Source of the DNA: Betaproteobacteria bacterium
GTDB taxonomy: Bacteria > Pseudomonadota > Gammaproteobacteria > Burkholderiales > SG8-39
NCBI GenBank assembly: GCA_016195915.1
Contig: JACPYS010000021.1
Coordinates: forward strand, 84,012 to 148,011
Direction: 5' to 3'
DNA: 64,000 bases
Shown: one piece after another, positions 1-8,627 of the stretch
Layout of the letters: every line of letters begins with the position of its first letter
How positions within the stretch are numbered: the stretch's first letter is position 1
Translations under genes and position numbers: made by a program
The notes under the pieces: model-generated
What the model saw: the letters and a program-made list of their open reading frames with translations, nothing else
What the model was told of the DNA's origin: nothing
The model's database searches: none

Positions 1-1691
1 GCCACGATCTCCGCAAATGCCATCGCAACCGCTGCGCGGTCGTTGAGACTCAGCCTCACGCCGCCTGCCTCGGTCTTGTGCGCAATGTCAGGCGACTGGA
101 TTTTCAGCGCGACGGGAAAACCGAGTTCGCTCGCATGGGCGGCGGCCTCTTCGGCAGTCCTCGCCAGGCGCTGGCGTGTGACCGGAATTCCATAGGCCGC
201 AAGAACCTCGGTCGCCTCGAACTCCGAGAGATCCTGGGTCCGTCCGGACAGGCGCGCCCTGACGTCCGGACGCGAGATCACCAGCGGTGGGGCTTCAGCC
301 AAGCCCTCTACGCGCTCTACGGCGGCAGCGTACTTCGAGAGCATGGCAAGCGACTGTCCTGCCCGCACAGGCGAAGGGTAGAGCGGAATGCGCGCAGCCT
401 CGTAGATCGCATAGGCCTCTTCGGCAACCGAACGGCGCGTGCTCGACCAGACGACGATCGGCTTGTCCTGGCGCGCGTGCGCCTCGGCAATCTGCCGCGC
501 GACGCGCTCGGCGAGCTTCCCGGTGATCGAAGCCACGAGAATCGCGAGCCCGTCGATGGCGGGGTCATCCAGCAGGGCTGCCAGCGCCTTCTCGAGCATG
601 TCCTCGCGGTCGAACAGGCCCGCGGTCACGTCGATCGGGTTGCTCAGTTTCACGAAGGTCGGGACCACGTCCCGCAGCTTCGCTGTCGTCTCCGGCGACA
701 GCGGCTGAACCTCACAGCCCTGGGCAATCAGCTCGTCAGCGACCAGGACCCCTGCGCCGCCCGAAACCGTGATCGCCGCCATGCGGCGGCCTTTCGGCAG
801 TTTGCCTCCCTGGAATGCCTTGGCGTAGTCCGCGAGTTCGAGGGAATCGTGGACTCGCACTATGCCTGCCTGCTTGAACACAGCCTCATAGAGGGCGGCC
901 GAACCGCCGAGGTTGGCCGTGTGGGACGCCGCGGCATTCGCACCAGCCTCCGAATTTCCGACCTTCCAAACCAGAATCGGCTTGCGCCGGTGCAGTGCGC
1001 GCCGTCCGACCTCCAGCAGGCGTCGCGCGTCCTTCAAACCCTCGACGTACGCTGCGAGTACCTCGGAATCCGGGTCGTCGATGAAATAGTCGATGAAATC
1101 CAGCACGCCGAGCACCGCTTCGTTGCCCGAGGAGACGATATGGCGCAATCCCACGCCGGCATCCTCGGCCATGTTGGCAACGGCGAAACCGAATCCCCCG
1201 GATTGCGACACGAGCGAAAGAGGACCGGCCTTGTAGCGGAATTCGTAGGGACCGCCGAAACCGGCGTAGACGTCGTTGGCCGTGCTGATGATGCCTTGGC
1301 AATTCGGGCCGACGATGCCGATGTCATAGCGGCGGGCCGTCGCCGCGAGTTCGTCCTGCAGCCGGATGCCTTCGCCGCCGACTTCGGCGAATCCCGCGGT
1401 AAACAGAATCACGAATCGGATTCCCTTTCTGCCGCAGGCTTCGATCATCGCGGGCACGCGTGCTGCGGCAACCGCCATCATGGCGAGGTCGGGCGTTTCC
1501 GGCAGGCTTGCGATATCGGCAAAACAGGGGTAACCGCCGACCTCCGTGTATTTCGGATTGACCGCGTAGACCCTGCCTTGGAAGGCGTGCTTGCGCAGAT
1601 ACTTGATCGGTTGTCCGCTGATCGTGCGCTCGTCCTGCGAGGCACCGATGACGGCGATGGACGCCGGGTTGAACAGTCTGCTCAGGTCCAC
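1..1691 (-). CDS. Acyl-CoA synthetase, NDP/ADP-forming (acetate-CoA ligase type), 3' end cut by window edge
   Basis: About 563 codons are visible and the C-terminus lies outside the window. Members of this family make acyl-CoA from an acid, CoA and ATP, releasing ADP and phosphate, through a phosphohistidine. The N-terminal CoA-binding Rossmann domain opens with LFNPASIAVIGAS. The succinyl-CoA-synthetase-like middle carries SHTANLGG, the family's phosphate/His motif. The visible end is the start of the ATP-grasp domain (GFPVALKIQSPDIAHKTEAG). The GTG start lies two bases after the stop of the upstream 5S-like gene, so the two are probably cotranscribed and translationally coupled. Its operon position suggests it activates the acid handled by the carboxyltransferases, but the substrate cannot be read from sequence. 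Confidence 0.85.
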   Translation of the reverse strand, partial: MDLSRLFNPASIAVIGASQDERTISGQPIKYLRKHAFQGRVYAVNPKYTEVGGYPCFADIASLPETPDLAMMAVAAARVPAMIEACGRKGIRFVILFTAGFAEVGGEGIRLQDELAATARRYDIGIVGPNCQGIISTANDVYAGFGGPYEFRYKAGPLSLVSQSGGFGFAVANMAEDAGVGLRHIVSSGNEAVLGVLDFIDYFIDDPDSEVLAAYVEGLKDARRLLEVGRRALHRRKPILVWKVGNSEAGANAAASHTANLGGSAALYEAVFKQAGIVRVHDSLELADYAKAFQGGKLPKGRRMAAITVSGGAGVLVADELIAQGCEVQPLSPETTAKLRDVVPTFVKLSNPIDVTAGLFDREDMLEKALAALLDDPAIDGLAILVASITGKLAERVARQIAEAHARQDKPIVVWSSTRRSVAEEAYAIYEAARIPLYPSPVRAGQSLAMLSKYAAAVERVEGLAEAPPLVISRPDVRARLSGRTQDLSEFEATEVLAAYGIPVTRQRLARTAEEAAAHASELGFPVALKIQSPDIAHKTEAGGVRLSLNDRAAVAMAFAEIV

Positions 1692-1693
1692 GG

Positions 1694-3157
1694 CTAGATT
1701 CCCGCCCCGGACATTCGCACCCGGGCGATGCGCGGGCGTTTCGCCAATTCACGCACCAGGCGCACCAGCGGATTTTCGAACCTGTATGAGGTCTTCATCG
1801 CGCCGGCAGCGAGCATGTCGTCGACCTGCGGACCGGCGAACATGTAGCGCAGGATGCGCTCGTCGTCGCTTGCCGAGGGGTATTGCTCGCGCAAGCGCTT
1901 GACCGCCGGCGCCAGAGGCTCCGGCTTGCGCGGTATGCGGTTGGAGCCGTTTTCGATGATCCGGTCGAGCACATCCGGCGCAACCGGCGCGAGCAGTTTC
2001 CCATAGTATCCGAGCGCGTACTTCTTGACCTCGTCCGGCACGAACCGGTAGCGCTCGCCGTGCACCACGTTGAACACCGCCTGCGTGCCGACGAGTTGCG
2101 AAAACGGCGTGATCATGATCGGGTAGCCCAATTCCTTGCGCACGCGTGCGCACTCCTCGAGCAGCGGCTGGAACTTGTGCGCCAGGCCCGCTTCGGCCAG
2201 TTGCGACTTGAAATTGCTCATCATGCCGCCCGGGACCTGGTGCTCGTAGTGAAAGGCGTCGTATTCGAGCAGCTGACCGAGCGGCTTGTTTTCCTGTTCG
2301 GCGACGCGGCGGAAATGCTCCCCGACTTCCTCGATCAGCGCATCGTCGATGTTTACCTCGTGCCCCTGTGCGCGCAGATTCCTCGCCATCGATTGCGTCG
2401 AGGGCTGGGCCGCCCCGTTGGCGAGGGGTGCGATCGAGGAGTGGATCTGGTCGGCCCCTGCGCGGATGCCTTCGAGGTACACGAGCGGAGCGACTCCGGT
2501 GAGGCAGTGGCTATGCAGCTCGAGAGGAATGTTTCCGATCGCCCGCTTGAGCTTGGGCACCAGCGTGCGGATGCGATCGACAGTCAGCAGGCCGCCCGCG
2601 TCTTTCAGCATGATCGCGTCGACTTTGCCGCGCTTGATCAAAGCACGGGCAGTGCGTACGTAAAGCTCGTCCGTGTGCACCGGGCTGAGGCTGTAGGAGA
2701 GCGCGCCGAACGCGTAAACGCCGAGTTTCTTGGCGACGCGGATGCTGGCGAGCATGTTGTCGAGGTCGTTCAGCCCGTCGAAAGCACCCACCACGCGAAA
2801 GCCGTTGGCCACCAGCCGCTCCACCCACAGCTCGATGATGTCGTCGGGCAGGATGTCGAAGCTGACCAGATTCTTCGAACGCACCAGCGAGCGCAGCGGC
2901 GTGTTTACCACGCGCTCGCGCATCAGGCGCACGCGCTGCCACGGATCTTCCCTGAGGAAACGCACGCAGACGTCGAACTGGATCGTGCCCGCGAGGTCGA
3001 TCTGCGCGAAACCGCAGCGGTCCATGCGCCCGGCCACCGGCAGCATCATCGCGGTGGTCATGCGCGTTGCCCACAGGCACTGATGGGCGTCGCGCAGCGT
3101 GGTGTCGATGACGCCAACTCCCCGGCAGTCGTTCGCAGGCATCCCTTCAGTCCACAC
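1694..3157 (-). CDS. 5S/PycB-type biotin-dependent carboxyltransferase subunit (DRE-TIM metallolyase)
   Basis: A protein of 487 residues. This family (transcarboxylase 5S, pyruvate carboxylase CT domain, oxaloacetate decarboxylase alpha) moves CO2 between carboxybiotin and a 2-oxoacid such as pyruvate. The DTTLRDAHQ motif supplies the metal-binding Asp23, MLKDAGG the lysine that is carbamylated in relatives (Lys185), and LHSH the two metal histidines (215 and 217). These positions nearly coincide with those of Propionibacterium 5S. VPGGMMSN and VGTQAVFNV are further family blocks. No biotin domain is fused to the C-terminus; a free carrier lies two genes upstream. The GTG start overlaps the gntR stop; an ATG five codons later (3142) is an alternative. 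Oxaloacetate decarboxylase alpha-like activity is the main alternative. Confidence 0.85.
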   Translation of the reverse strand: MWTEGMPANDCRGVGVIDTTLRDAHQCLWATRMTTAMMLPVAGRMDRCGFAQIDLAGTIQFDVCVRFLREDPWQRVRLMRERVVNTPLRSLVRSKNLVSFDILPDDIIELWVERLVANGFRVVGAFDGLNDLDNMLASIRVAKKLGVYAFGALSYSLSPVHTDELYVRTARALIKRGKVDAIMLKDAGGLLTVDRIRTLVPKLKRAIGNIPLELHSHCLTGVAPLVYLEGIRAGADQIHSSIAPLANGAAQPSTQSMARNLRAQGHEVNIDDALIEEVGEHFRRVAEQENKPLGQLLEYDAFHYEHQVPGGMMSNFKSQLAEAGLAHKFQPLLEECARVRKELGYPIMITPFSQLVGTQAVFNVVHGERYRFVPDEVKKYALGYYGKLLAPVAPDVLDRIIENGSNRIPRKPEPLAPAVKRLREQYPSASDDERILRYMFAGPQVDDMLAAGAMKTSYRFENPLVRLVRELAKRPRIARVRMSGAGI

Positions 3158-3881
3158 TTTCCTTGCGCAGCATTTTCACGGCCGTGTCGCGCGAGTCGCG
3201 CACCAGTTTCTCGGCCGCTTCCTGCGCGCGTTTGGGCTCGTTGCCCTGCACCGCGGCGAGCAGCGTGCGCCAGTTGCGCGCCGACTGGGCATGCCGCTTC
3301 GGCGTCGAAAGGCCCAGCCGGGAATAGCGCAACGTCTGGTGGGCGAGGGAGAACACCATATTACGCAGGAAGCGGTTGCCGCTGCCATCGGCGAGCAGCA
3401 GGTTGTGGCGGTACACCGCATTGGTGTAGGCGTCCGCGTCCCCGCTTTTCGCGATCTTCGACAGCGTTTCAACGCTGGCACGCATCCGCGCCATGAAATC
3501 CGGGTCGCGGCGCTCGGCGGCAAGCCGCGCGGCGAGACCCAGCAGCGAGATGCGCAATTCGAACAGATCGTTCACCTCGCCGACGTTGAGTTGCGTCACC
3601 TGTGCGCCGCGGCGTGCGTGGATCTGCACCAGGCCGTCTCGCTCCAGGATGCGCAGCGCTTCGCGCACCGGGCCGCGGCTGACGTGGAACTGGTCCGCCA
3701 CCTCCTGTTCCTGGATACGCGCGCCGGGCTCGTATCCGCCGCGGATGATGGTATTGCCGATGCGCTCGGCGATCTGCTCGGGCAGCGACAGCGTTTGCGC
3801 CGCGGGGCTCGGAGACCAGGCGTAGACCGTCTCCGATTCGGTGCCGCGCACCGGGCGCGGCGGTGCCTTGGCGGCGGGCAT
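3147..3881 (-). CDS. GntR family transcriptional regulator, FCD (FadR-like) type
   Basis: A protein of 244 residues. The N-terminal winged helix carries the GntR signature: an IIRGGYEPG turn, QEQEVADQFHVSRGPVREALRIL recognition region (seen as overlapping blocks) and GLVQIHARRGAQV wing. The C-terminal helical FCD domain has the usual ELR...R and HNLLL region, where relatives bind a metal and a carboxylate ligand. I chose the ATG four bases after the biotin-carrier stop; a start 14 codons upstream would overlap that gene. It sits inside the carboxyltransferase operon, so it probably senses that pathway's substrate or product. It is the natural candidate to bind the shared operators found at three control regions in the first 15.4 kb. 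Confidence 0.88.
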   Translation of the reverse strand: MPAAKAPPRPVRGTESETVYAWSPSPAAQTLSLPEQIAERIGNTIIRGGYEPGARIQEQEVADQFHVSRGPVREALRILERDGLVQIHARRGAQVTQLNVGEVNDLFELRISLLGLAARLAAERRDPDFMARMRASVETLSKIAKSGDADAYTNAVYRHNLLLADGSGNRFLRNMVFSLAHQTLRYSRLGLSTPKRHAQSARNWRTLLAAVQGNEPKRAQEAAEKLVRDSRDTAVKMLRKESVD

Positions 3882-3885
3882 GCGC

Positions 3886-4107
3886 TCAGCTTTCGATGCT
3901 CGCCACGTGCTGACCCTCCGCAACCTCCTGGCCTTCCTTCACCAGGATCTCCCTGAGAGTGCCCGCGACCGGGGCGGTCACAGGAATCTCCATCTTCATC
4001 GATTCCATGATCATGATGGACTGTTCTTCCACGAGCTGCTGGCCCGGCTGGGTCACGATCTTCCACACCGTGCCGGTGATATCGGCTTTGACCTTCTCTA
4101 TTGCCAC
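3886..4107 (-). CDS. Stand-alone biotin carboxyl carrier protein (1.3S-like)
   Basis: Only 73 residues, almost exactly one biotinyl/lipoyl domain. The sequence ESMKME around Lys38 is the biotinylation hairpin (usually EAMKM or ESMKM), flanked by the two half-domains with the GTVWKI and GTLREI repeats. It has no Ala/Pro-rich linker and no biotin carboxylase attached, unlike most BCCPs. It should swing carboxybiotin between two carboxyltransferase active sites. The gene lies between the regulator and the 12S-like subunit in one transcriptional direction. With the 5S-like and 12S-like genes it completes the three-part composition of a transcarboxylase. Confidence 0.92.
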   Translation of the reverse strand: MAIEKVKADITGTVWKIVTQPGQQLVEEQSIMIMESMKMEIPVTAPVAGTLREILVKEGQEVAEGQHVASIES

Positions 4108-4146
4108 TGGATTCTCCCCTGGGATTGTATGCGGTATGCGGTATCG

Positions 4147-5682
4147 CTAGAACGTCGTCGGCCAGCCGCCGAGCAGGTGCCGGCCGATGCCCTTCGCGGT
4201 CCGCCGCTGGTGCACCTCGAGCAGGCGCGCGAGCCACTGGCGCGACTCGCGCGGGTCGATCACGGCGACGGCGGAGAAGATCCCGGCGAGGTCGTAGGCC
4301 GAGCTGTCCCGCTGGATCTCCTGCACCAGTTGTTCGAAACGCGCGGGGTCGTCCTCGCGCTTGACGCCGTAGACGACGTTGACGCCCACGTTCGGATCCA
4401 TGAAGCCGACGTCCGCGCTGTACCAGGCGAGCATCTCGTCGGAATTGCGCGTGCCGCCCATGTTCAGGTAGGCCTGGCCGTAGCTCTTCCTCATCACGAT
4501 GGAGAATTTCGGCACCGTGCACATCTGCAGCGCCGACATCATGTTGATGACCTTGCCGGGCGCCTTGCGCCGCTCGCCCTCCACACCGATGAGAAAACCC
4601 GGCGTGTCGACGAGGATCACGATCGGGATGTTGAACGAATCGCACAACACCAGGAACGTCGTCGCCTTGTCGCAGGAATCGGGGTCCATCGCCCCGGCCT
4701 TGAACATCGGATTGGAAGCAAGTATGCCGACGCTCTGGCCGTTGATTCTGGCGAGAGCGGTAAACGCGGTCTTTGCGTAGCGGTCTTTCAACGGCAGCAC
4801 GCTGCCCGGATCGCAGATGGCCGCGGCCACCTTGCGCATGTCGTAGACCTTCGCGCGGTCTTCCGGGACCAGATCGAGCAGGCCGCGTGAAGGTTCATCG
4901 GCGCCTGACGGAACCGCCGCCTTCGGGGGCAATTCGTTGTGATGGCCGGGGAGGTAGGCGAGGAACTTCTTCACCAGGTCGATCGCCTCCTCGTCGCTGT
5001 CGACGCCGAAGTCGACCTTGCCGGTGACTTCGGATTGCATGCGCCATCCGGCGAGCTCCTGCGGGTCGATCTTCTGCCGGATCGCGATCTCGGTCACGCG
5101 CGGACTGGAAATGGCGAGTTGCGCGTCCTTGCGCATCACCACGAAGTCCGAAAGCTGCGTGAACCAGCAGGCGGTCCCGAAGGCCGGTCCGAGCACAGCG
5201 GAGACATAGGGAATCTCGCGCATGCGCACGAACTGGGTCGGGTCCTGGCCGAGGATGCCGGTGCCGATCGCACCCATCGTGTCGGGGATGCGCGCGCCCG
5301 AGGATTCGTTGAATAGCACCAGCGGCATGCCGTTGGCGACGGCGGTCTTGCGCATGTGCGTCATCTTGCGCACGTTGACCGGGCTGGACGACGCGCTCTT
5401 GACCGTAATGTCGTGCGACACCACTGCGGCCTCTCGACCCTGCACGCGCCCGTAGCCGCAGACCTTGCCGTCCCCCGGCGTCTTGTCCCAGTCTTCGCGC
5501 CGCTCGCTGCGCGCGAACATCCCGATCTCGATGAAACTGCCCGGATCGAACAGATAGTCGATGCGCTGGCGCGCGTTAAGCGACTTCCGCTCGACCTGCC
5601 GGGCGAGGCGCTCCGGGCCTCCCATGGCGAGCGCTTTCGCCTTGCGCCGCTCGTGTTCCTCGATGTGTTTTTCAAATGCCAT
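4147..5682 (-). CDS. Acyl-CoA carboxyltransferase subunit (PccB/12S type)
   Basis: A protein of 511 residues, normal length for propionyl-CoA carboxylase beta and transcarboxylase 12S. Two crotonase-like halves are seen: the N-terminal half contains NESSGARIPD, and the C-terminal half carries FLVLCDSFNIPIVILVDTPGFLIG and RKSYGQAYLNMGG, which shape the acyl-CoA and biotin sites. I take the ATG that begins MAFEKHIEEHE; an upstream in-frame start would run through the operator. It is first in the leftward operon and divergent from a second carboxyltransferase of the same superfamily. The short-chain acyl-CoA substrate (propionyl-, methylmalonyl- or another) cannot be fixed from sequence. Confidence 0.88.
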   Translation of the reverse strand: MAFEKHIEEHERRKAKALAMGGPERLARQVERKSLNARQRIDYLFDPGSFIEIGMFARSERREDWDKTPGDGKVCGYGRVQGREAAVVSHDITVKSASSSPVNVRKMTHMRKTAVANGMPLVLFNESSGARIPDTMGAIGTGILGQDPTQFVRMREIPYVSAVLGPAFGTACWFTQLSDFVVMRKDAQLAISSPRVTEIAIRQKIDPQELAGWRMQSEVTGKVDFGVDSDEEAIDLVKKFLAYLPGHHNELPPKAAVPSGADEPSRGLLDLVPEDRAKVYDMRKVAAAICDPGSVLPLKDRYAKTAFTALARINGQSVGILASNPMFKAGAMDPDSCDKATTFLVLCDSFNIPIVILVDTPGFLIGVEGERRKAPGKVINMMSALQMCTVPKFSIVMRKSYGQAYLNMGGTRNSDEMLAWYSADVGFMDPNVGVNVVYGVKREDDPARFEQLVQEIQRDSSAYDLAGIFSAVAVIDPRESRQWLARLLEVHQRRTAKGIGRHLLGGWPTTF

Positions 5683-5695
5683 GCGTGTCCCGTTG

Positions 5696-5715
5696 ATTGT
5701 CGACAATAATACAAG
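5696..5715. promoter_or_regulatory. Candidate GntR operator between the two carboxyltransferase operons
   Basis: The site is attgtcgacaataatacaag: a perfect ATTGTCGACAAT palindrome followed by a direct ATACAA extension. The same arrangement recurs near 12052-12067 and 15327-15342. It lies in the 86-bp divergent gap, 13 bases from the leftward start codon and 53 from the rightward one, so one bound protein could control both operons. The sequence is seen directly; assignment to the neighbouring GntR protein is inference. Confidence 0.6.
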
Positions 5716-5768
5716 AGGCGATGTTAAACTGTTTTGCCATCCTGGGCCACGCACGAAAGCGAGACGCG

Positions 5769-7328
5769 ATGAGCTGGAAACCCGAAGTCGACGAGATCGA
5801 GCGCAGGAAGGCGTTTGCCCGCGAGATGGGCGGCGAGGAGGGCGTGCGGCGCCAGCACGAGGGGGGGCGCCTCACGGCGCGCGAGCGTATCGACCGACTG
5901 GTCGAGCCGGGTTCCTGGTTCGAGATCGGCGCGCTCGCGGGCAAGGGCGAATACGACAAGCAGGGCAGGCTGGTGCGCGTGCGGCCCTCGAACGCCATCA
6001 TCGGCACGGGCCGCATCGGCGGGCGCAAGGTTTCGCTCGACGTCGATGACTACACCATCCGCGGCGGCTCGTCGGAGGCCACGGTATCGGAGAAGTGGAT
6101 CTACGCGGAGAACTACGCGCTCGAGCATCGCATCCCGCTCGTGCGGCTGGTGGAAAGCGCCGGCGGCAGCGTGCGTTTGGTCGAGCAGCAAGGCGGCACC
6201 AAGATTCCCGGCTACCCGACCTGGCCCATGGTCGGCCTGATGGGCTACATCCCCGTCGCTGCAATTGCGCTCGGACCTTGCGCGGGCCTCGGCGCTCTGA
6301 AGGCGGGCTGCGCGCATTTCTCCGTGATGGTGAAAGGCACCAGCCAGGTGTTCGCGGGTGGGCCTCCGGTGGTCGGGCGCGCCGGCATGGGCAACGAAAT
6401 CGACAAGGAAGCGCTTGGCGGGTCGCAGATGCACACGCGCGTTTCGGGCGTGATCGACAACGAGGCCGAAAGCGAGGAGCACGCGTTCGAGCAGGTAAGG
6501 CGGTTCCTGTCGTACATGCCGAACAGCGTGTTCGAATTGCCGCCGCGCACGGATTCCGGTGACGATCCGGAACGCCGCGAGGAAGAACTCCTGTCGATCA
6601 TTCCGCGCGAAAAGCGCCGCGTGTACAAGTCGCGCAAGATCCTGGAGTTGGTTCTCGACAAGGGTTCGGTGTTCGAGATCGCGCCGAATTACGGCCGGTC
6701 CGTGGTGACGTGTCTAGCGCGCCTGAACGGCTACCCGGTCGCGGTGATCACCAACGATCCCTACCACATGGGTGGCGGCCTCAACCGGCCCGCGGCGGAA
6801 AAGATGGAGTCGTTCATCGACTTGGCCGACACCTTCCATCTGCCGGTGGTGAACTTCGTCGACCAGCCCGGTACCGTGGTGGGAATCGAGGCAGAGAAGG
6901 CGGGCAACGTGCGCGGCTCGATCCGCGTCGTCTCCGCGATCGAGCAGAGCCGGGTTCCATGGTGCGCGATCGTCATCCGGCGCCTGTTCGGCCTGGCCGG
7001 CAGCGCGTATGGTCGGTTGCAGGGCATCAACCTGCACTACGCGTGGCCTTCGGCGAGCTGGGGCTCGATCCCGTTTGAAGGGGGCATCGCGGCAGCGTAC
7101 CGGCGGGAGCTCGACGCGCTGCCCGAAGAGGAGCGCGCAGTGCGCCTGGCGGAGCTCGAGACGCAATACGAGCACCTCGCCTCGCCGTTCCTGACTGCGG
7201 AGAAGTTTCGTGTACCCGACATCATCGATCCGCGCGACACGCGACGCGTGTTGTGCCACTGGATCGAGGATGCGTGGCGCGCTCTTCCCGAGCAGCTCGG
7301 CTTGCGCGCGCGGACGATGCGGAAATAG
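5769..7328 (+). CDS. Second acyl-CoA carboxyltransferase (PccB-like)
   Basis: A protein of 519 residues with the two-half crotonase fold of biotin-dependent carboxyltransferases. The opening RRKAFAREMGG...RLTARERIDRLVEPGS block is the standard N-terminus. The C-terminal half has FHLPVVNFVDQPGTVVG and RRLFGLAGSAYG. It differs clearly from the divergent 12S-like protein (for example VEQQGGTKIPGYP in place of NESSGARIP), so it is not a recent duplicate and may use a different acyl-CoA. No biotin carboxylase or carrier accompanies it, so it may share the carrier of the leftward operon. Start chosen at MSWKPEVDEIE; an earlier ATG would overlap the operator. The TRAP genes follow within six bases. 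Confidence 0.85.
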   Translation: MSWKPEVDEIERRKAFAREMGGEEGVRRQHEGGRLTARERIDRLVEPGSWFEIGALAGKGEYDKQGRLVRVRPSNAIIGTGRIGGRKVSLDVDDYTIRGGSSEATVSEKWIYAENYALEHRIPLVRLVESAGGSVRLVEQQGGTKIPGYPTWPMVGLMGYIPVAAIALGPCAGLGALKAGCAHFSVMVKGTSQVFAGGPPVVGRAGMGNEIDKEALGGSQMHTRVSGVIDNEAESEEHAFEQVRRFLSYMPNSVFELPPRTDSGDDPERREEELLSIIPREKRRVYKSRKILELVLDKGSVFEIAPNYGRSVVTCLARLNGYPVAVITNDPYHMGGGLNRPAAEKMESFIDLADTFHLPVVNFVDQPGTVVGIEAEKAGNVRGSIRVVSAIEQSRVPWCAIVIRRLFGLAGSAYGRLQGINLHYAWPSASWGSIPFEGGIAAAYRRELDALPEEERAVRLAELETQYEHLASPFLTAEKFRVPDIIDPRDTRRVLCHWIEDAWRALPEQLGLRARTMRK

Positions 7329-7334
7329 TCCGCA

Positions 7335-8621
7335 GTGGACAGCCTGCTCCTTTGCTTCGGGCTGATCCTTCTGATCCTGATCGGGATGCCGATCGCGCTG
7401 GCGATGATCCTCCTGCCGGCGGGCTACATGCTCGCCACCGGCGCGGCGCCGCTGCTCACCGTGCCGTACCAGATGTTCGAGGCGGTGGCGAAATTGCCGT
7501 TGGTGGCGATTCCGTTTTTCATCCTGACCGGCGAGCTCATGAACAGCTCCGCCGTCACCGGGCGCATCCTGGATCTTTCGCGCGCCATCGTCGGTCGGCT
7601 GCGAGGCGGGCTCGCGCAGATGAACATCGTGTCAAGCATGTTCTTCGCCGGCATGAACGGCTCCGCGGTCGCCGACACCGCAACGGTCGGCACGGTGCTC
7701 ATCCCAGCGATGAAGCGCGCGGGCTATACGCCGGAGTTCTCCGCCGCGGTGACCGCCGTGGCCTCGACGATCGGCGGCATCATTCCGCCCTCCATCGCGA
7801 TGATCATCCTCGCGAGCGCGGCCAACCTGTCGGTCGGCGCGCTGTTCGCGGGCGGTATCCTTCCCGGGGTGCTCATCGGCCTGATGATGATCGGGGTTAC
7901 CTACTGGATCGCCGTCCGCCGCGGCTACGAGCGCAGCGACGAGGCGTTCAGCTTGGCGCGGCTCGGGCGCGCGCTGTGGCGGTCGCTGGGCGCGCTGGTG
8001 ATTCCCGTGGTCCTGCTTGGCGGCATCCTCGGCGGCTGGTTCAGCTCGGTCGAATCGGGGGCAATGACCGCGGCCGCCGCTTTCATCGTCGGCGGCGTGC
8101 TCTACCGCAGCCTCACGCTCAAGGACATCGCCGAAGCGTTCAAGCGCTCGGTGCGGCTCTCGGCATCGGTGTTCATCATCATCGCGGCTTCCGGCCCATT
8201 CGCCTGGCTGTTGGCGAAATTCGGGACCATCGCCGCGCTGGAGCAGTGGCTGGCGGGCTTCGCGGGCAACCCGGTGCTCTTCGTCCTGGTGCTGATCGGC
8301 CTCATCCTCCTGATCGGCACGTTCCTCGACGCCCCGGCGAACATCATCATCTTCGGCCCGATGTTCGTCGCGGCGAGCGCGGCGGCCGGCTTTGCGCCGG
8401 TGCAGGCGGCGCTGGTGGTCGTGGTGGGGTTCCTGCTCGGCATGGTGACGCCGCCGGTCGGCGCCTGCTACTTTCTCGCTTCCTACATCGCGCGGGCGAG
8501 GCTCGAGCGCGTCGCCGTGGAGATGGTGCCCTACATGCTGATCGAGGTGGCGGTGCTGTTCCTCATGTTCGCCGTGCCGGCGCTGACGCTCGCGCTGCCG
8601 CGCGCGCTCGGCCTGGGTTGA
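7335..8621 (+). CDS. dctM: TRAP transporter large permease (DctM)
   Basis: A protein of 428 residues with about 12 hydrophobic segments along its full length, typical for DctM. Family blocks include FFAGMNGSAVADTATVG and TIGGIIPPSIAMI. DctM is the cation-coupled channel subunit of TRAP importers for organic acids. GTG start six bases after the carboxyltransferase stop. The order here is M-Q-P, the reverse of the common P-Q-M order. Its place next to the carboxyltransferase suggests it imports that pathway's acid. Confidence 0.93.
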   Translation: MDSLLLCFGLILLILIGMPIALAMILLPAGYMLATGAAPLLTVPYQMFEAVAKLPLVAIPFFILTGELMNSSAVTGRILDLSRAIVGRLRGGLAQMNIVSSMFFAGMNGSAVADTATVGTVLIPAMKRAGYTPEFSAAVTAVASTIGGIIPPSIAMIILASAANLSVGALFAGGILPGVLIGLMMIGVTYWIAVRRGYERSDEAFSLARLGRALWRSLGALVIPVVLLGGILGGWFSSVESGAMTAAAAFIVGGVLYRSLTLKDIAEAFKRSVRLSASVFIIIAASGPFAWLLAKFGTIAALEQWLAGFAGNPVLFVLVLIGLILLIGTFLDAPANIIIFGPMFVAASAAAGFAPVQAALVVVVGFLLGMVTPPVGACYFLASYIARARLERVAVEMVPYMLIEVAVLFLMFAVPALTLALPRALGLG

Positions 8622-8627
8622 GGGACG

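Noticed and set aside
78..1697. A long open frame on the plus strand over the acyl-CoA synthetase
   Set aside because: It is Arg-rich with no domain, whereas the minus strand reads as a continuous NDP-forming acyl-CoA synthetase with its motifs in order.
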